A stretch of 64,000 nt of DNA from assembly GCA_963921825.1 (NCBI GenBank), contig OY997594.1:4407001-4471000 (forward strand), given 5' to 3'. The notes below the pieces were generated by a model. The model worked only from the letters and a program-made list of their open reading frames with translations. It had not been told where the DNA came from and ran no database searches. Below are positions 46,801-58,300 of the stretch, one piece after another (the stretch's first letter is position 1; the number at the start of each line of letters is the position of its first letter). Source of the stretch: Erodium maritimum. Lineage: Eukaryota; Streptophyta; Magnoliopsida; Geraniales; Geraniaceae. Both the position numbers and the translations under genes were made by a program.

Positions 46801-49411
46801 ATGATAACCCATTCACTGATGGATGTTTTTTTCTTGTAGCTGGTATAGTCGTAAGTTTTTCCTCATTTTTTCTTTCATGAATTGCCAAAAACGAAAAGAA
46901 ATTCATCCAAATGCAAAAATCTAGTAAATCAGATGATTGAAAATAATGTTTCATATTTAATGAGTTTTTTACCCTGAAATATCAAACTTATATATTGAAT
47001 TCTTTATGACATACTCTATTTCTAATTGACAAATAAGACAGCAGACGCTCACGTTCAGACCTCTGAGATAATCCTTTCTGTGAAATTTCAAATGGGAAGA
47101 AATTATTGAATTTTATTGGTGGCTCCTATTCTTTTCCTTTTCTTCTATATCTACATGGTAAATGTCATCCACAGTCATGTCTTACCTAAACGAAGCAAAC
47201 ATATCACAGAATATCTACATGGTAAAACCACTCCATCAATTAATAGTTTGAGAAAATGAGAAATGGGTAAGCAAACAGCATGTTCAATTGAAAATCAATG
47301 TAGAACGACCATGTCTTTCATTACAGGTTAATTGAGCATCAATAAGCAGAGGGTTCTTACTTCAACAATGGATGCGAACCTGATTGAGAACTTTGGGCTA
47401 AAGTAGTTTGGCCAAACTTCCATAAACAGCTTGTTTAGCCACTCACAGTGCTCCAGTGGTGTGATTGGCTGTAGAATATGTAAGAGAACAATGACACCCA
47501 ATTGTGTAATACTCAAATTGTAATGAATTTAAAGGAGAAGTTGGAAGAAAAACTTACTGTGGTTCTCAGTGCGATTTGTTTCCACTTTTTACTTAAGTCT
47601 TCTGCCAGTATCTGACGTTGATAATTTCCATACTACAGCCACAAGATGCCTCATGTTACCAAATTTATATTTAGAAAAAAGTAGAGAGAAAAGAATAGGA
47701 CGTCCCACATAAAGGAACATTTTAGCAACACAATTAGTTTGATGTCAATAGGCCACAAAACATATTTAAGAGCTCAGAGTCTCAGACCTTGCTAAAAAAC
47801 ATATTAATATTCAATGACCTGAATTCTCAATGCTACAAATGAAACTCAATTCAACTCCTAAGTGTCACAAAACACATCACCACATCAAATAAATGTTTTA
47901 CCCTTAAAAATATATAACTATAATTTCATTCATCATGTTCATAGATAATAGCGGGAGTTGAAAAGGAAAAAAAAAGACACAACAACTAGGACAGAACTCC
48001 AGTATGATAATGTAATTAACATTTACCTTACAAGTCGCAAATGTTCATGCATTGATCCTAAATCACCGACGAAGAAAGCACTCATCCAAATTTAAGTTCT
48101 CAGAAGATAAAATATACTCATAACAACAAACTGTTCCACCATCACATTCAGTCCGCGCACCGGCCCAGATTACTGGCTATATTTCTTGTGGGTCGTTTGG
48201 ATATGATCTGAAGTTCGCAAGAAGTCATGACAAACTAGCCTTTCCTAGTAGAAGGATTGCTTCTTGCAAAACTCCGTCATATATTTAAACAAACATTATC
48301 TTTAGAAGCCTGGCAGAATTATGAGATCAACAACCTTCTGTCTTTGTCAGCTCTCCCATACATTTTTAGGGAGTGTACAACTTAATTTTATTATTGATCA
48401 TTTGTTAAGTGTTAAAGTGTGTGTCCCACATTGAAAGTGTCTTGGACGAATTGACCACTTGATAAGCATATTGATGCCTCCACCCATCAGCTCGAGCTTT
48501 TGGGTTGGATTGGGTTTTAACATGGTATCAGAGCTGGTTTGGGCATGTCAATCTGCCCTAATGTGCAGGATCCTCCCTTCGATGCCCTAGTGTGCAACAG
48601 TGCGAGGCCCGCACGTGAGGGGGAGTGTTAAAGTGTGTGTCCCAATCTTTTGGGTTGGATTATGCTTTAACATCAGGTTTAACAATAATGTTGAACAGAA
48701 ATGAGAATGTCACTACTCCACTAGGGAAACTTTAATTCCAAAGAGACCCCATGTTTTGACGAAAAGGGAAATCTTAGAACCCTATTGTAAAAGAGACTTT
48801 TATCATAACATCAAAACAAAAAACAGAATAAGCAAAAGGACATAGGAACATGCTAGAGAAGAATATTAAAAGATGGAGAAACAGCCCATTTCCAGTGGTT
48901 CTAGCAATAATTTAAAGGGGGGAATATTGCAATACTCAACTTGCAAGAGTTACTTGAAAAAGAAGGAAACCTAACACAGCAAATTGTAGTCAACAAAGCA
49001 CTCCCACTGAATATCAAATCATATTGCAAAAGTCAGACATCAAAAGTACCCAACCAATGCTAAATTAATGAACACAGAAACAAATAACAATTACAACAAC
49101 ACAATCAAAAGCTCACACTAAAAAAATCAGAAAATTACCGATCCTGAACCAAATCGACTATTGAGTATCGACCCACCAAATTAAATAGCGTAGAAATTCA
49201 CCTGAAGAGTTGCCCAAACAGCTAAGACGAGCGGAACCCAATTGGAGAGAGAGAAGAACCATCTCTCGATGGTCCAGAAGAAGAGAACCAGAGGAATCAG
49301 AAAGGGGAGAAGAGGCTTCTCCTCCAGGATATGGTGGTAGAAGTCAATCAAGTCCCCAAACATGAAAGCTATGCCCTTCTTTTTCCCCATTTTGACTTTG
49401 AGTCTGTCCAT
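40885..49411 (-). CDS. NTMC2T3: SMP- and C2-domain membrane-contact protein (NTMC2 type 3 / synaptotagmin-F)
   Basis: Predicted 831-residue tricalbin/extended-synaptotagmin-like protein; Arabidopsis At3g18370 is of similar length. Such proteins anchor in the ER by an N-terminal hairpin, move lipids with the SMP domain and dock to membranes with C2 domains. Exons in gene order: 49202-49411, 47558-47632, 47361-47468, 46578-46610, 46368-46457, 45798-45923, 45210-45353, 44016-44441, 43708-43842, 43327-43539, 42948-43220, 42735-42872, 41793-42095, 40885-41106. Hydrophobic hairpin about 33-70 (PLLPFLIPLVLFFW, VPLVLAVWATLQ). SMP about 75-270 (WLNKLFMEVWPNYFSP, LPATELPGVSS). C2-like regions about 290-410, 490-605 and 620-735; only the last (DLRGTSDPFVRVHYG, HMKDHNALLP) keeps obvious calcium-type aspartates. 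C-terminal coiled coil about 760-820. A second ATG at 49390 (MGKKKG) is possible. Acceptor of exon 14 may be 9 bases upstream. Confidence 0.94.
41196..41505. repeat. Inverted-repeat element with a 14-C run, SYTF intron 13
   Basis: gacgaaaatgcccttgacc (about 41257) pairs with ggtcgagggcatttttt (about 41403), with agctctt / aagagct flanking both. A run of 14 C lies in the left arm (41238-41251). Probably a worn MITE; limits approximate. Confidence 0.5.
42181..42619. mobile_element. MITE family C, copy 4, SYTF intron 12
   Basis: tgaataattgcaaaaaa left end, ttttttgcagttatctct right end; interior ggtattcactttttgcaaat as in other family C copies. Flanks ctaatttta and tcaatttta agree at 7 of 9. Confidence 0.8.
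44583..44659. repeat. 27-bp tandem repeat, nearly three copies, SYTF intron 7
   Basis: atatttataaacttctatat followed by an A run recurs at 44583, 44610 and 44637 almost without change. Confidence 0.9.
48410..48672 (+). mobile_element. TRIM-like miniature LTR retroelement fossil, SYTF intron 1
   Basis: Left terminal repeat 48410-48522 begins TGTTAAAGTGTGTGTCCC and ends TTTTAACA. It is followed at once by TGGTATCAGAGC (48523-48534), the primer site complementary to initiator-Met tRNA used by plant TRIM and copia elements. A purine-rich stretch (about 48615-48625) precedes the right terminal repeat (48626-48672), which has the same start and end words. No coding capacity. It looks old and non-functional; flanking target repeats are no longer clear. 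Confidence 0.75.
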
Positions 49412-49744
49412 CGCCGCCCGTCCGGATCAGCCTCCGGATGTTCTCTCGCACTAGAATGCTACGATTCTCCCAACCATGGCGATGAGCAGAGTGAGATCGC
49501 TGAAGCGGAGATTTGGTTATTTTCCCGGGAAAGTGACGGAGGGTGAAATGAAGGTTAGCTTAGAAAAGAGCTTGGACTGTGCCGAAGGACTTTCTCTAGA
49601 GAGATAGAGGACAAAGAAAAGACCTTGTGGCTGCGTGGAAATAAAATAAATATCCCATGAATTTTAATTATGAGATATGTGAGAGATTAGAACTTATTCC
49701 TATTGGCCCGGGTTGTGTTCACACCTCGCACACTACTCTCAGGT

Positions 49745-50640
49745 TAAGATTTTATTGTACAGATAGACGATGAAAAAACAAATACAACCACCCAACGTCA
49801 AAATGAAAATATTGAAACATGAAATGGAAACAATTATAACTTACGATAAAAGAAATCTGATTCATTGATCGAATTGTTTCGCTGATACGCTTAGAGAGGA
49901 GTACTTTGGTAGTGTCGTGGGACACTGATATAGCTAATATGACCTAGAAGTTAGGGTTGAGTGGACCCATTTCCGGATTGTAACTGCGGTGGACTGGATA
50001 TTCCTCCAGTATGCCAGCGTGCGTCGTCCTCCCTGAAGTGATAAAAGTAGGGCTTCTAAACGAGGAATTGCTGGCCCCCGAGAAAGTAGAGGGGTATCTT
50101 GTCCGATCTTGGTAGAACCTCTTCCACCATACGTCCAGTGGGGCGGTGATACCGTCCAACCCCCACTGGACCACCTCAGACTCATTATGTGAGGCGAGGG
50201 TGCTTGTAGCCCCCCGTCGTTGTACTTGTCACCTCTCTTACCTTGGAAGAGCCTTCAGATTCTTCCTTCATCATCAGTCTCTTTCTTCCCGTAGAAACTG
50301 AGGTATTGGTTCGAAATGTTGGAGAAACATCTGGGACGATTGGCCTTGATCCCCTACGGTCTCTCTCCTTTCTTGTCTGGCGCCTTGGTGACACCCTGGC
50401 TGGCTCCGGACCGTTGCTTCCTCTATGTCCTCTCTGCCTTGGCACCTTTGGGGCAAACCTCCAAGATTGATGTCCCAAGGATCCACCCAGATAATCCTGG
50501 TTTGTACCCGGAACATGTTTCCCATATTGGACCGTACTAGGGCCGATCGAGGGTATGCTGGAGATCTCAACGAAGGGCATTAAACCCCTTCGTCCACTAG
50601 ACAAGATGTAAACAGGTGACCAGCACACCTACAACCAAAA
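49745..50640 (-). mobile_element. ORF1-only LINE-like element, copy 1
   Basis: Minus-strand frame ending at about 50185 closes with GGYKHPRLT just before a stop overlapping ATG (ATAATGAGT). Downstream the DNA matches copies 2 and 3 (ccagcgtgcgtcgtcctccc on the plus strand, then the gacactgatatagc word). The 3' end near 49745 has AATAAAATCTTAACC. Limits approximate; no flanking repeat found. Confidence 0.6.
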
Positions 50641-50867
50641 TAGTGGTTGGGCAGTCTCTCATATGAAACATGGAGCATCGTACGTACCAGAGAATTCCAG
50701 AATCCCCATTGGCAATATCGTTTCGATAAAGAGTTCTCGACGACAAATGGTGATTTCATCTGGACTAACGGTCGGCGGTGGCGCGCACCGAGAACTCCCG
50801 ACCTAAGTAACCCAATGTTTCAGATGGACATGTTGGTTGCCGCTGCTTAAGATGCCAAGGGTTCACA

Positions 50868-51145
50868 TCCAAGACCAGTTTGCGGGAGCCGCCCTGAGGG
50901 TCGGAATGCCGCAAAGGCTAGGAAGGCGAAGGACAAGGAAAAGACCGATAGTTCTTCTGACGTCGCATTGGTCGAGAGCATAAAGGGTATCGAGAAGCAC
51001 CGCGAGGCGCAATATTGAGCCATGAGTCCCTTATGTGGGAGTTCCGCTTACTCTAGGAGATGGATATCTCCCGCATGGAACCCGAGGATTTGACAAACCA
51101 TCCACTTTTTCTCCAGGGCATGGCCAAGAAGATTTCAAGATTGGT
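50868..51145 (+). pseudogene. Relic of a NAM-associated-domain protein (PIF/Harbinger-companion type)
   Basis: Reads RPVCGSRPEGRNAAKARKAK, then DVALVESIKGIEKHREAQ and a stop. After a frame change it continues with MDISRMEPEDL. This order (RPxGxKAAK, charged helix, MDxSxMEPEx) is that of plant proteins that accompany PIF/Harbinger transposases. It is broken and has no obvious ends. Confidence 0.45.
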
Positions 51146-52000
51146 CTGATAAATCATTCGGCGTGCTTTAAAAATACCGAAATGTGATCTTTGTACTCGA
51201 CCCTTTTAGTATTAATCTACGTTATTTATGTTTTGAGACGTTGGGAAGGTTTATCATTTCATCGCACACTAACAACATTCCACCAGAGAATTATAGAAAC
51301 ACGTACGACAAACCACTAGATTTGTACCAACAAATAACCACTAAATTAGACAAATGGAAGAGGAATTAGTAGAGCAATTTTAAGAAGTACATTTTTTTAT
51401 TCTTCTCGTCATATATAATTTACAACGTCGTTCTTTGGATAAAACAAATAAAACGTTATACGTACTTCAACCATTATCTAATTTTCATTGTGACGTCAAA
51501 AAAATTAAACTCAAAATATGAGTCTAATCAGAATTTAATTCCCATTATTTTCCAAAAAAATACTTCAATTAGATGGTCTAATCCTATTATGATGATAAAA
51601 AAAAATGGGAAGACTCAAATCCAAAAAACCTGAAGAAGCACGAACTCTTGTTTTCATCTTTGACCAGACAACATCGGTCGTCGTTCGTATTCGGAGATAA
51701 CAACGTAGGCCTGAAACACTCTCGTCCGTAAATTACGGAATATTAGTATTTTCTTTTTTTGTTGGGGAACGTTTTCACGTGCATTATCTTTTTCTTCACC
51801 TGGCTATATGCTATATATGGTATTTTATAGTAGGGACGCGGCTTGTTTGTGAGCACGAAGAAGAATTGTGGGCCCTCCGATGTTACTGTCGGCTGAGGAT
51901 GTTTGGAACATCGCGTGCGTTTGAGTTCCGACAGATTTGAGTAAGTGCCGTTGTTTAGGAAGTGTTCGTATGCTTGTTGAATTAGCTAATGCTTGACGTT

Positions 52001-53523
52001 TTTTTTTTTGAGAAAGAGATAAATATTATCTTTTTTTTGTTGGAAATAGAGAAGTATTAAAAAATATATAATCAGAAGAAAAGAAAGTTCAAACAAAACT
52101 TATTTTGTTTGAGCTGAAATGGATGATATTATAATTGTAAAAATACACGCAAAGCATCAACATCAGAGTATCGAAATAAAATTACATCGAAATTTAAAGA
52201 ATAAGAACTAAAAAGTAAATATGCTATTGGACCTATGTGTTGAGTGGACAGGAGAACTGCGGTAGCATCTAAAGACACCGATACAGCATAAGCCAAACAC
52301 AGGGGCACATATCGAGCAAATCTAGTGTGAATTTTTGCAGAGGTGGACCTCTTTCTCCCCCGGAATGTCAGCGTGCGTCGTCCTCCCTTGACTGATATTT
52401 GTAGGGCTCCTAAACGCGGGAGTGCTGACCCCGACCAGACAGAGGAGAAATATGTCAACTGTTGGTGGAATTAGTGCCACCTTACGTCCAGGGAGGCGGT
52501 GCAGCCGACCGACCCTTCCCTAGACCCTTGAGCACTCATTCCTGGAGGCGAGGGTGCTTATAGCCCCCCGCCTCTGGGTGTGATGCGTCATCTGAGTCAG
52601 TAGATCCCTCCGACTCCCTTGTCCCCGACTCCCTCTCAAGTCGTTTCCTCCCTGATAGTGTTAGGATACCACGCCCTCCACCCGAGCCCCGATCCGCCTC
52701 TGTTCTTGGGTAGGCCCACCCGTTACGGCCCACCCCCTCCTCAGTCCACACCCGGCCCAACTCACCACGTCCAGCTCGCCTCGCATCCCTCATCTGCCCA
52801 GGCCCGTGTTCCCGGCCCAACCCCATATCAGGTGTGTCTCCCTCAGCCGAAACCCTAGCCGCCATGGGTTCTTTTCCGGGACGCCGAGTCCAGGTCGTCG
52901 GCGTCGTTTCCTTGACCAGAAAAGAACCCGATTCGGGGGAGACGATCACCACGTCATCTCCCTCCTCCTCGTGTGCCCTGACCCCCTCAACCCAAGTCTC
53001 CTCCTCCTCCACACAGCGAGGTGGTGGCGACGGCAGCAACAACGACCTCCCGGTCTGCCTTACTCGCGGACCTGGCCCACGTGCCGGAGTTCTCCTCAAC
53101 AGACCACGCCGATATGTCGGCAGATGGTCTTGCGAGGATCAGCCTCCCCTTCCCCTCACCGCGTTCCGACGAAGCTCCGGCAAGATCCTAGTCCCCATTC
53201 TCGCGGAGAAGGTCATCGACTCATGTTCCTTCTCCTCTTCCTCCGCCCGCGACGTGAAGGGCTCCGGAGACGTCAAGTCACATACCGATGATGGCGGCAA
53301 CGGTGCTTCATCACCGTCCCCTGCCACCACCACAGGCTTGCCGTTGATCGGTGAAGGGCTCCCGGGTTCACGCAGGAGCTCCACGTCAAACTCACAAGTT
53401 TCGCTCGAGAGTTTCATTTCCGAATACGCCATTCTTTCCGAGCAAACTATCGCAAAATCGATCTCCTAGGGTTTATGAATCGCGGCTGCGTTTTTACTCA
53501 CCCCAAACAAAACTTATTATTTA
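52001..53523 (-). mobile_element. ORF1-only LINE-like element, copy 2 (most complete)
   Basis: Transcribed leftward. A poly(A) tail appears as T's at 52000-52009, preceded inward by ataaatattatc. Flanks gcttgacgtt (51991-52000) and gcttgatgtt (53524-53533) agree at 9 of 10, a possible target duplication. Near the 5' end a frame starts MAYSEMKLSSETCEF (ATG 53432); a second frame, read down to 52536, is rich in G, R, S, E and ends SHPEAGGYKHPRLQE, with the stop overlapping an ATG. No reverse transcriptase or endonuclease is present between that stop and the tail. Confidence 0.65.
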
Positions 53524-54056
53524 GCTTGATGTTTAACTTTTTGAGGAAATACAAAGAACAAAAGGACTTATAAGTTATAACACACAGTAATTAAGCCAAA
53601 CAATTTCTAAGTCAAAAAAAGACTACTTTTCTCTCCCTTCTTCTCCGTCCAAACAATCTTGTTGTCGTCCATCATGACCATCTTTCCATCGTCAACGTCT
53701 CCACGTCTGCAACCTAAAATGAACCGGGACCCTGCTATGCTCATACCATCGGGGGAGGACCCTTCCATGGATGTTTCACACCCGCCACCCCAGATCAAAA
53801 CGGCACCGGGGATCCCTCTTTTCTCTTGCTGCAAGGATCTCCGGGAGCGATATCGACTCCCCAACGTCCTCAAACACCTCGAGAAACCCAATCGCCGATA
53901 TGGCCTTGCCTCTGCCTACCACATGCAGAGGCGGGAGGAACCATTTCTAAACCAAGGGAACACTCACAAGTGTTCTCTATCTCGCGACCGGTCACCTCTC
54001 TCGCTCTCACCGGGGGACCTGGACTGGTATCCCGATATCTAGTCGGACCGTCATCG

Positions 54057-54275
54057 GGGTCCCGGACCCCTATACCAGATTGGGAAGATGAGGATGAGAT
54101 CCTTGAAGTCCCGATCGACGATGTACCTGCAGCGGCCGATGACCGGTATCGCTACTCTCTGATTCGCAAGGTAGCGGGAGACAGAACCTGTAACATTAAG
54201 GCCCTTTGTGGGCTCATGATCCGTAATTGGCGGGTACAGGGCCTCGAGGCGGAGTGCCTCAACAAGGAGGTATGA
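54057..54275 (+). pseudogene. Fragment with a DUF4283-like motif (LINE ORF1 type)
   Basis: Open frame with EILEVPIDDVPAAADDRY, then SLIRKVAGDRTCNIKALCGL and MIRNWRVQGLEAECL. This resembles the DUF4283 domain of plant LINE ORF1 proteins (a slot for SLxGK, NxxAL, W). It is on the strand opposite to the neighbouring LINE-like copies. The piece is short and without ends. Confidence 0.45.
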
Positions 54276-54930
54276 CATTCATTTTCCCCTCGAGCATAAT
54301 CATGGAGTCTATCCGACATGGGGGTCCGTGGGGTTTCAGCGGCTACCCACTGTTGTTGGTCCCTCTCCAATATGCATGAGGGACGATAAGGATAGTGACG
54401 ACCAACAGGCGATGGCTCAGCAACAGCCTCATCAGGACTCATGAGAGGCCTGGGGTGGGGGGGGGGGGGGGGTTGAGGTCTGACGGGGGCCTATCCTCCG
54501 AGATCTGGGGTGGCCGGTGTTGGGACACCTCGAGAAAGCAAGAAGAGCAGCACAACATATTTCCCTGTTTTATAGCGAGTCTGTTTTTAGTTTGGATTAC
54601 TTTTGTTGACTTTCTAGTTAGACTTCTAGTTTTAGTTTTAATAATGTTGAAAGTGTGATAAGAGGTTGTCCTCAGTTTGAGTCTACGATGAAAAATAGAT
54701 TACGAAAGCCTCGGACAATATTTTGGTACCCAAGATTATCGGTCCTATTTTGTAATTTTTTGATTAATGAGAATTAAAAACATAAGACAAAAAATGTAAG
54801 AAGTTTGGTCAATAAAAGTTGTCAACGAAAATAATTTGGATTAATAGATTTTTTTCCAACAACCAGGACATGCAACATCCAAACGTATGAATCATGGCGG
54901 GCTAATCACCTAGGTGAAACATGTTTCACC

Positions 54931-55046
54931 CAAGCGTCTTCTTTCCTCGGTTTTGCCTCTCCATTCTCCTCACAATTGCGATTTGTCCCAAGCGTCTTCT
55001 TTCCTCGGTTTTGCCTCTCCATTCTCCTCGCAATCGCGATTTGTCC
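54931..55046. repeat. 58-bp unit present twice in tandem
   Basis: caagcgtcttctttcctcgg starts at 54931 and 54989; the two 58-bp units differ at only a few bases. Confidence 0.9.
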
Positions 55047-55327
55047 AGACAAAACTCGTGAAAATCACGTCTCACTAAAGCATAATCGCCTGCATAGAGT
55101 TGCTCTTACGTAGCAGGCAAACAAATTTTTTATTTAACATAGTCGCGACTTATCGATGGTAGTCGGTTTGATCCCCTCTGACTTCTCTTTCCCGGCCGAA
55201 CAGAATTAACAGACAAAGATAGCCTCAAAAACAGCTTTAAGAGGAGGCTCCACTCTTCCAAAACTAGGAACCTTTCTCTTCATTGTTTCACAAGTATCAA
55301 TTCTTTACATGCATATGTACACAAAAA

Positions 55328-58300
55328 TTACTTGCTCTTCTTCTCTTCCTTGTCTCTATCGAGAACCAGAGGCGCCGCTGGTATACTGAACCACCACTCT
55401 CTCAGCCTCCTCCACCACCTCTCTGTGCTTGCTTTCCTCGGACCTGAATACCTCGTAAACATCTCCAAGAAAACCACCAGTATCACGTATTTACTCGGTA
55501 ACAAGACCAGAACCAACGCCCATAATAAAAGAGCAATAGCACATTGCTCGCTAGCCTGAGAGTCACATAAACAAAACCAAAAAAACATGCAAATAAACAA
55601 CAGATCTGTCATATGTATGATATCGAATCACCTTGGAGAAACCTCATGGTACGGGTGAAGAAAAGTGTACCTGAGGGAAAACGGCCAATAAGAGTGCGCG
55701 GAGCTTGAGAAGAACAATGTTTCCATCTTGGATTAGCATTTCAACCTGAGAAATTGCATCCTGGACCGCTAGTAACTGCTCCATTGTGTTCATTACTGGT
55801 GGCGCTAATACCTTGACTCCATCCACTGACCTGCCTTGGTTAGTACATCGTTTAAGCATCATGAAGACTGCAAGACAGATGAGAACCGAAGCAGAGGCGT
55901 AGCCCAGCCATCCCCTGAGAATGTCACATAGTTTCAATGGAGATGAAGTCATTGAAAAAAGTACCAGATATACTCTAGGGAAAATCTCACTCAGCTACCC
56001 CTAAATATGCATCATTCTCAACTAACTACCGGAAGTTTGAAAAAAATTTGACAACGTTTTTTTAGTCTCTTTATACCCCCAGTTCTGTCAATTTTGAGGA
56101 TTGAAATGACAAAAATGTCCAATGAAAATATGATAAAAAAAATATAAGGGTATTTTGTCATTTCACATCCAAAATTGACGGAATTGAGATACATTGAGAC
56201 TAAAACTTTATAAACTTATAGAGGTAGCTGATTGAGAAAGATGCATAGTTAAGGATAGCCGAGCGAGATTATAACAATATTTTATAAAGTCATGTGTATG
56301 GAAAGTTTCTTCCTTTCTCAATCTACTCTCTCATTCATGATCTTTTCACAGGAACAAAGTAAAATATAACAACAATTTGTGCATGCAATATATCAACACA
56401 AGATTGCCTTAAACTGTACAAAGATGATCATACCAAAATCTTTGTCGTGACTTATTAAAATCGAGCTTTCAACGTATGATAAATCTTTTACAGATACTGT
56501 CAAATAATTATAAGTGCATAGATTTCTAGTACAAGTATTTTACCTGAAAATGATGTAACTGAAGACCAAACAGAAGACCGAAGACTTAAAAGTGCTGTCC
56601 CAATAAGCAAAACGGAGAATACACTTCCCAACTTCCATAACTGGAAGGAGTACTTCCTGGATATACACAAGAAAGTGAAACCTAGGCTTTACAAGGTAAC
56701 AATAATTCAATGAAATTCAAGTATGCCAATTGATACTAGACTTACCTTCATCACTGCCAAATTCGAGTCAATGCCATCTACTTTAACTCCATCTACTGTT
56801 GCTTGAGCTTGTACAATTTCCTTATAGTCATTTTTAGATTCTTTAACTGCTCTCTCCAACGGCGTCGTTTCCCCCACAGCTATCTCACCAACAGTGAGCC
56901 CAGCCTCAGTCGGATCATTTCGAAACACTAATCCTAGGTTGGAAATCATAGCCAGGGATGAGATCGAATACATTCCACCTCCAGCTTTGGAATTGTTGGC
57001 TCTGTCTAATTCCCTCAAACTTGACATGTTTGCTAATGTTGCTAAAATCAAATCTCCACCTGGAAGTTGATCACAAAGATTGAATAGAAGAAGCTCTTCG
57101 TATCGAAGAGGGATTGCAGAACTTATTTCTTGAATGGCTTGTACTCGAAGAATCCCAAGCACGGCCTCGGAAAGCGCTTCGTCCCGTTCAGCTCCTTTGA
57201 TTTGGAACTTATGAATAAACATGTGAACGTATAAAATTTCTCGGATTATTGCCAGCCAATAGTCACGGCGTGTATGCCCTTTGAGCTCAGGAAATTCAAA
57301 AACAACCGGTTCTGATCTACAATGGAAACGCAACAGAAAAATAAATCAAAACATGGTTTAACACACAAACACAATATGTAGCACGTAACATTGCATTGTG
57401 TCTTACAAGGAAATTGATTTATAAAGAACGGCCCTGTCAAAAAGCTTAGTACCCCATGGTCCAGTTAACTCAGGTTTAATTACTTGCTTTAAAGCATCTG
57501 CTAAGTCATATGTTTTTGCCTTGTCATAAGATACAACATGAAGAGATTCAAAGTGAAGTGCATGATCAGTCAGGATTAATCGACCTGCAAGCATGTGACA
57601 ACAGAATAAAATAGTAGGTAAAAAACACTGTTATGTCTGAAGTAGGCTGGGTAATTACATCACTCTTTCAAATACATTGCATGAGAATCTCCTATTAAGA
57701 AAAAGGTCAAGGGATAATCTCACTCAACTACCCTTAAGTATGCACTTTTCGCAATTAAATACCCTCAAGTTTAAAAAGTTTTTGACAACCTCCCTAATTT
57801 TTTCAAGTCTCAGTTACCTGAATTCCGTCAACTTTTTGGTGTAAAATGACAAAAACAGCCTCATGTAAAAGAAGAGGGTATTTTCGCCATGTTGCATCCC
57901 AAAATTGACGGAATTAATTGGAGTAAAATGACACTATTTTTTTTGTAAGGGGATTGTCAAAAACTTTTTAAACTTAGGGGTAGTTGAGTGGGAAAAGTGC
58001 ATACTTAAGGGTAGCTGAGTGAGATTACCCCTCATTTTTTCAACAAGTACTTGTATTAACATTAACTTACCAGGCCATGAAGAAATCCCTACATGTTCGA
58101 GAACCGGTTGAGTAGTGACTGTCCCACCCACTTCCAGAATCTTTTCTCCTCTCGTTGATCGAACTACCGAAAGAAGAGATGATTCTGTTTGGCTCTTCAT
58201 TTTTTTGATTGCCCTGTACATATCAAAACAAGAATCAAAGAAATAGTATATGGAATAAGAGAAGAATTGGGGCTACGAAAACTGATATCATCAGCTAAGG

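Larger units (their letters stand above)
49412..55327. other. Transposon-rich spacer between SYTF and DUF639 genes
   Basis: SYTF promoter/5' UTR to about 49650, then an island of GC-rich LINE-like copies (49745-50640, 52001-53523), a transposase-companion relic (50868-51145), a DUF4283-like fragment (54057-54275), a 16-G run (54457-54472), a 58-bp tandem duplication (54931-55046), and the DUF639 3' UTR. 51200-51990 and 54500-54900 hold nothing recognisable. Confidence 0.7.

Noticed and set aside
52834-53469. 211-codon plus-strand open frame, GC-rich
   Set aside because: Low-complexity Ser/Pro composition and antisense to the LINE-like ORF1 frame; no recognisable domain and no copy-to-copy conservation in this frame.
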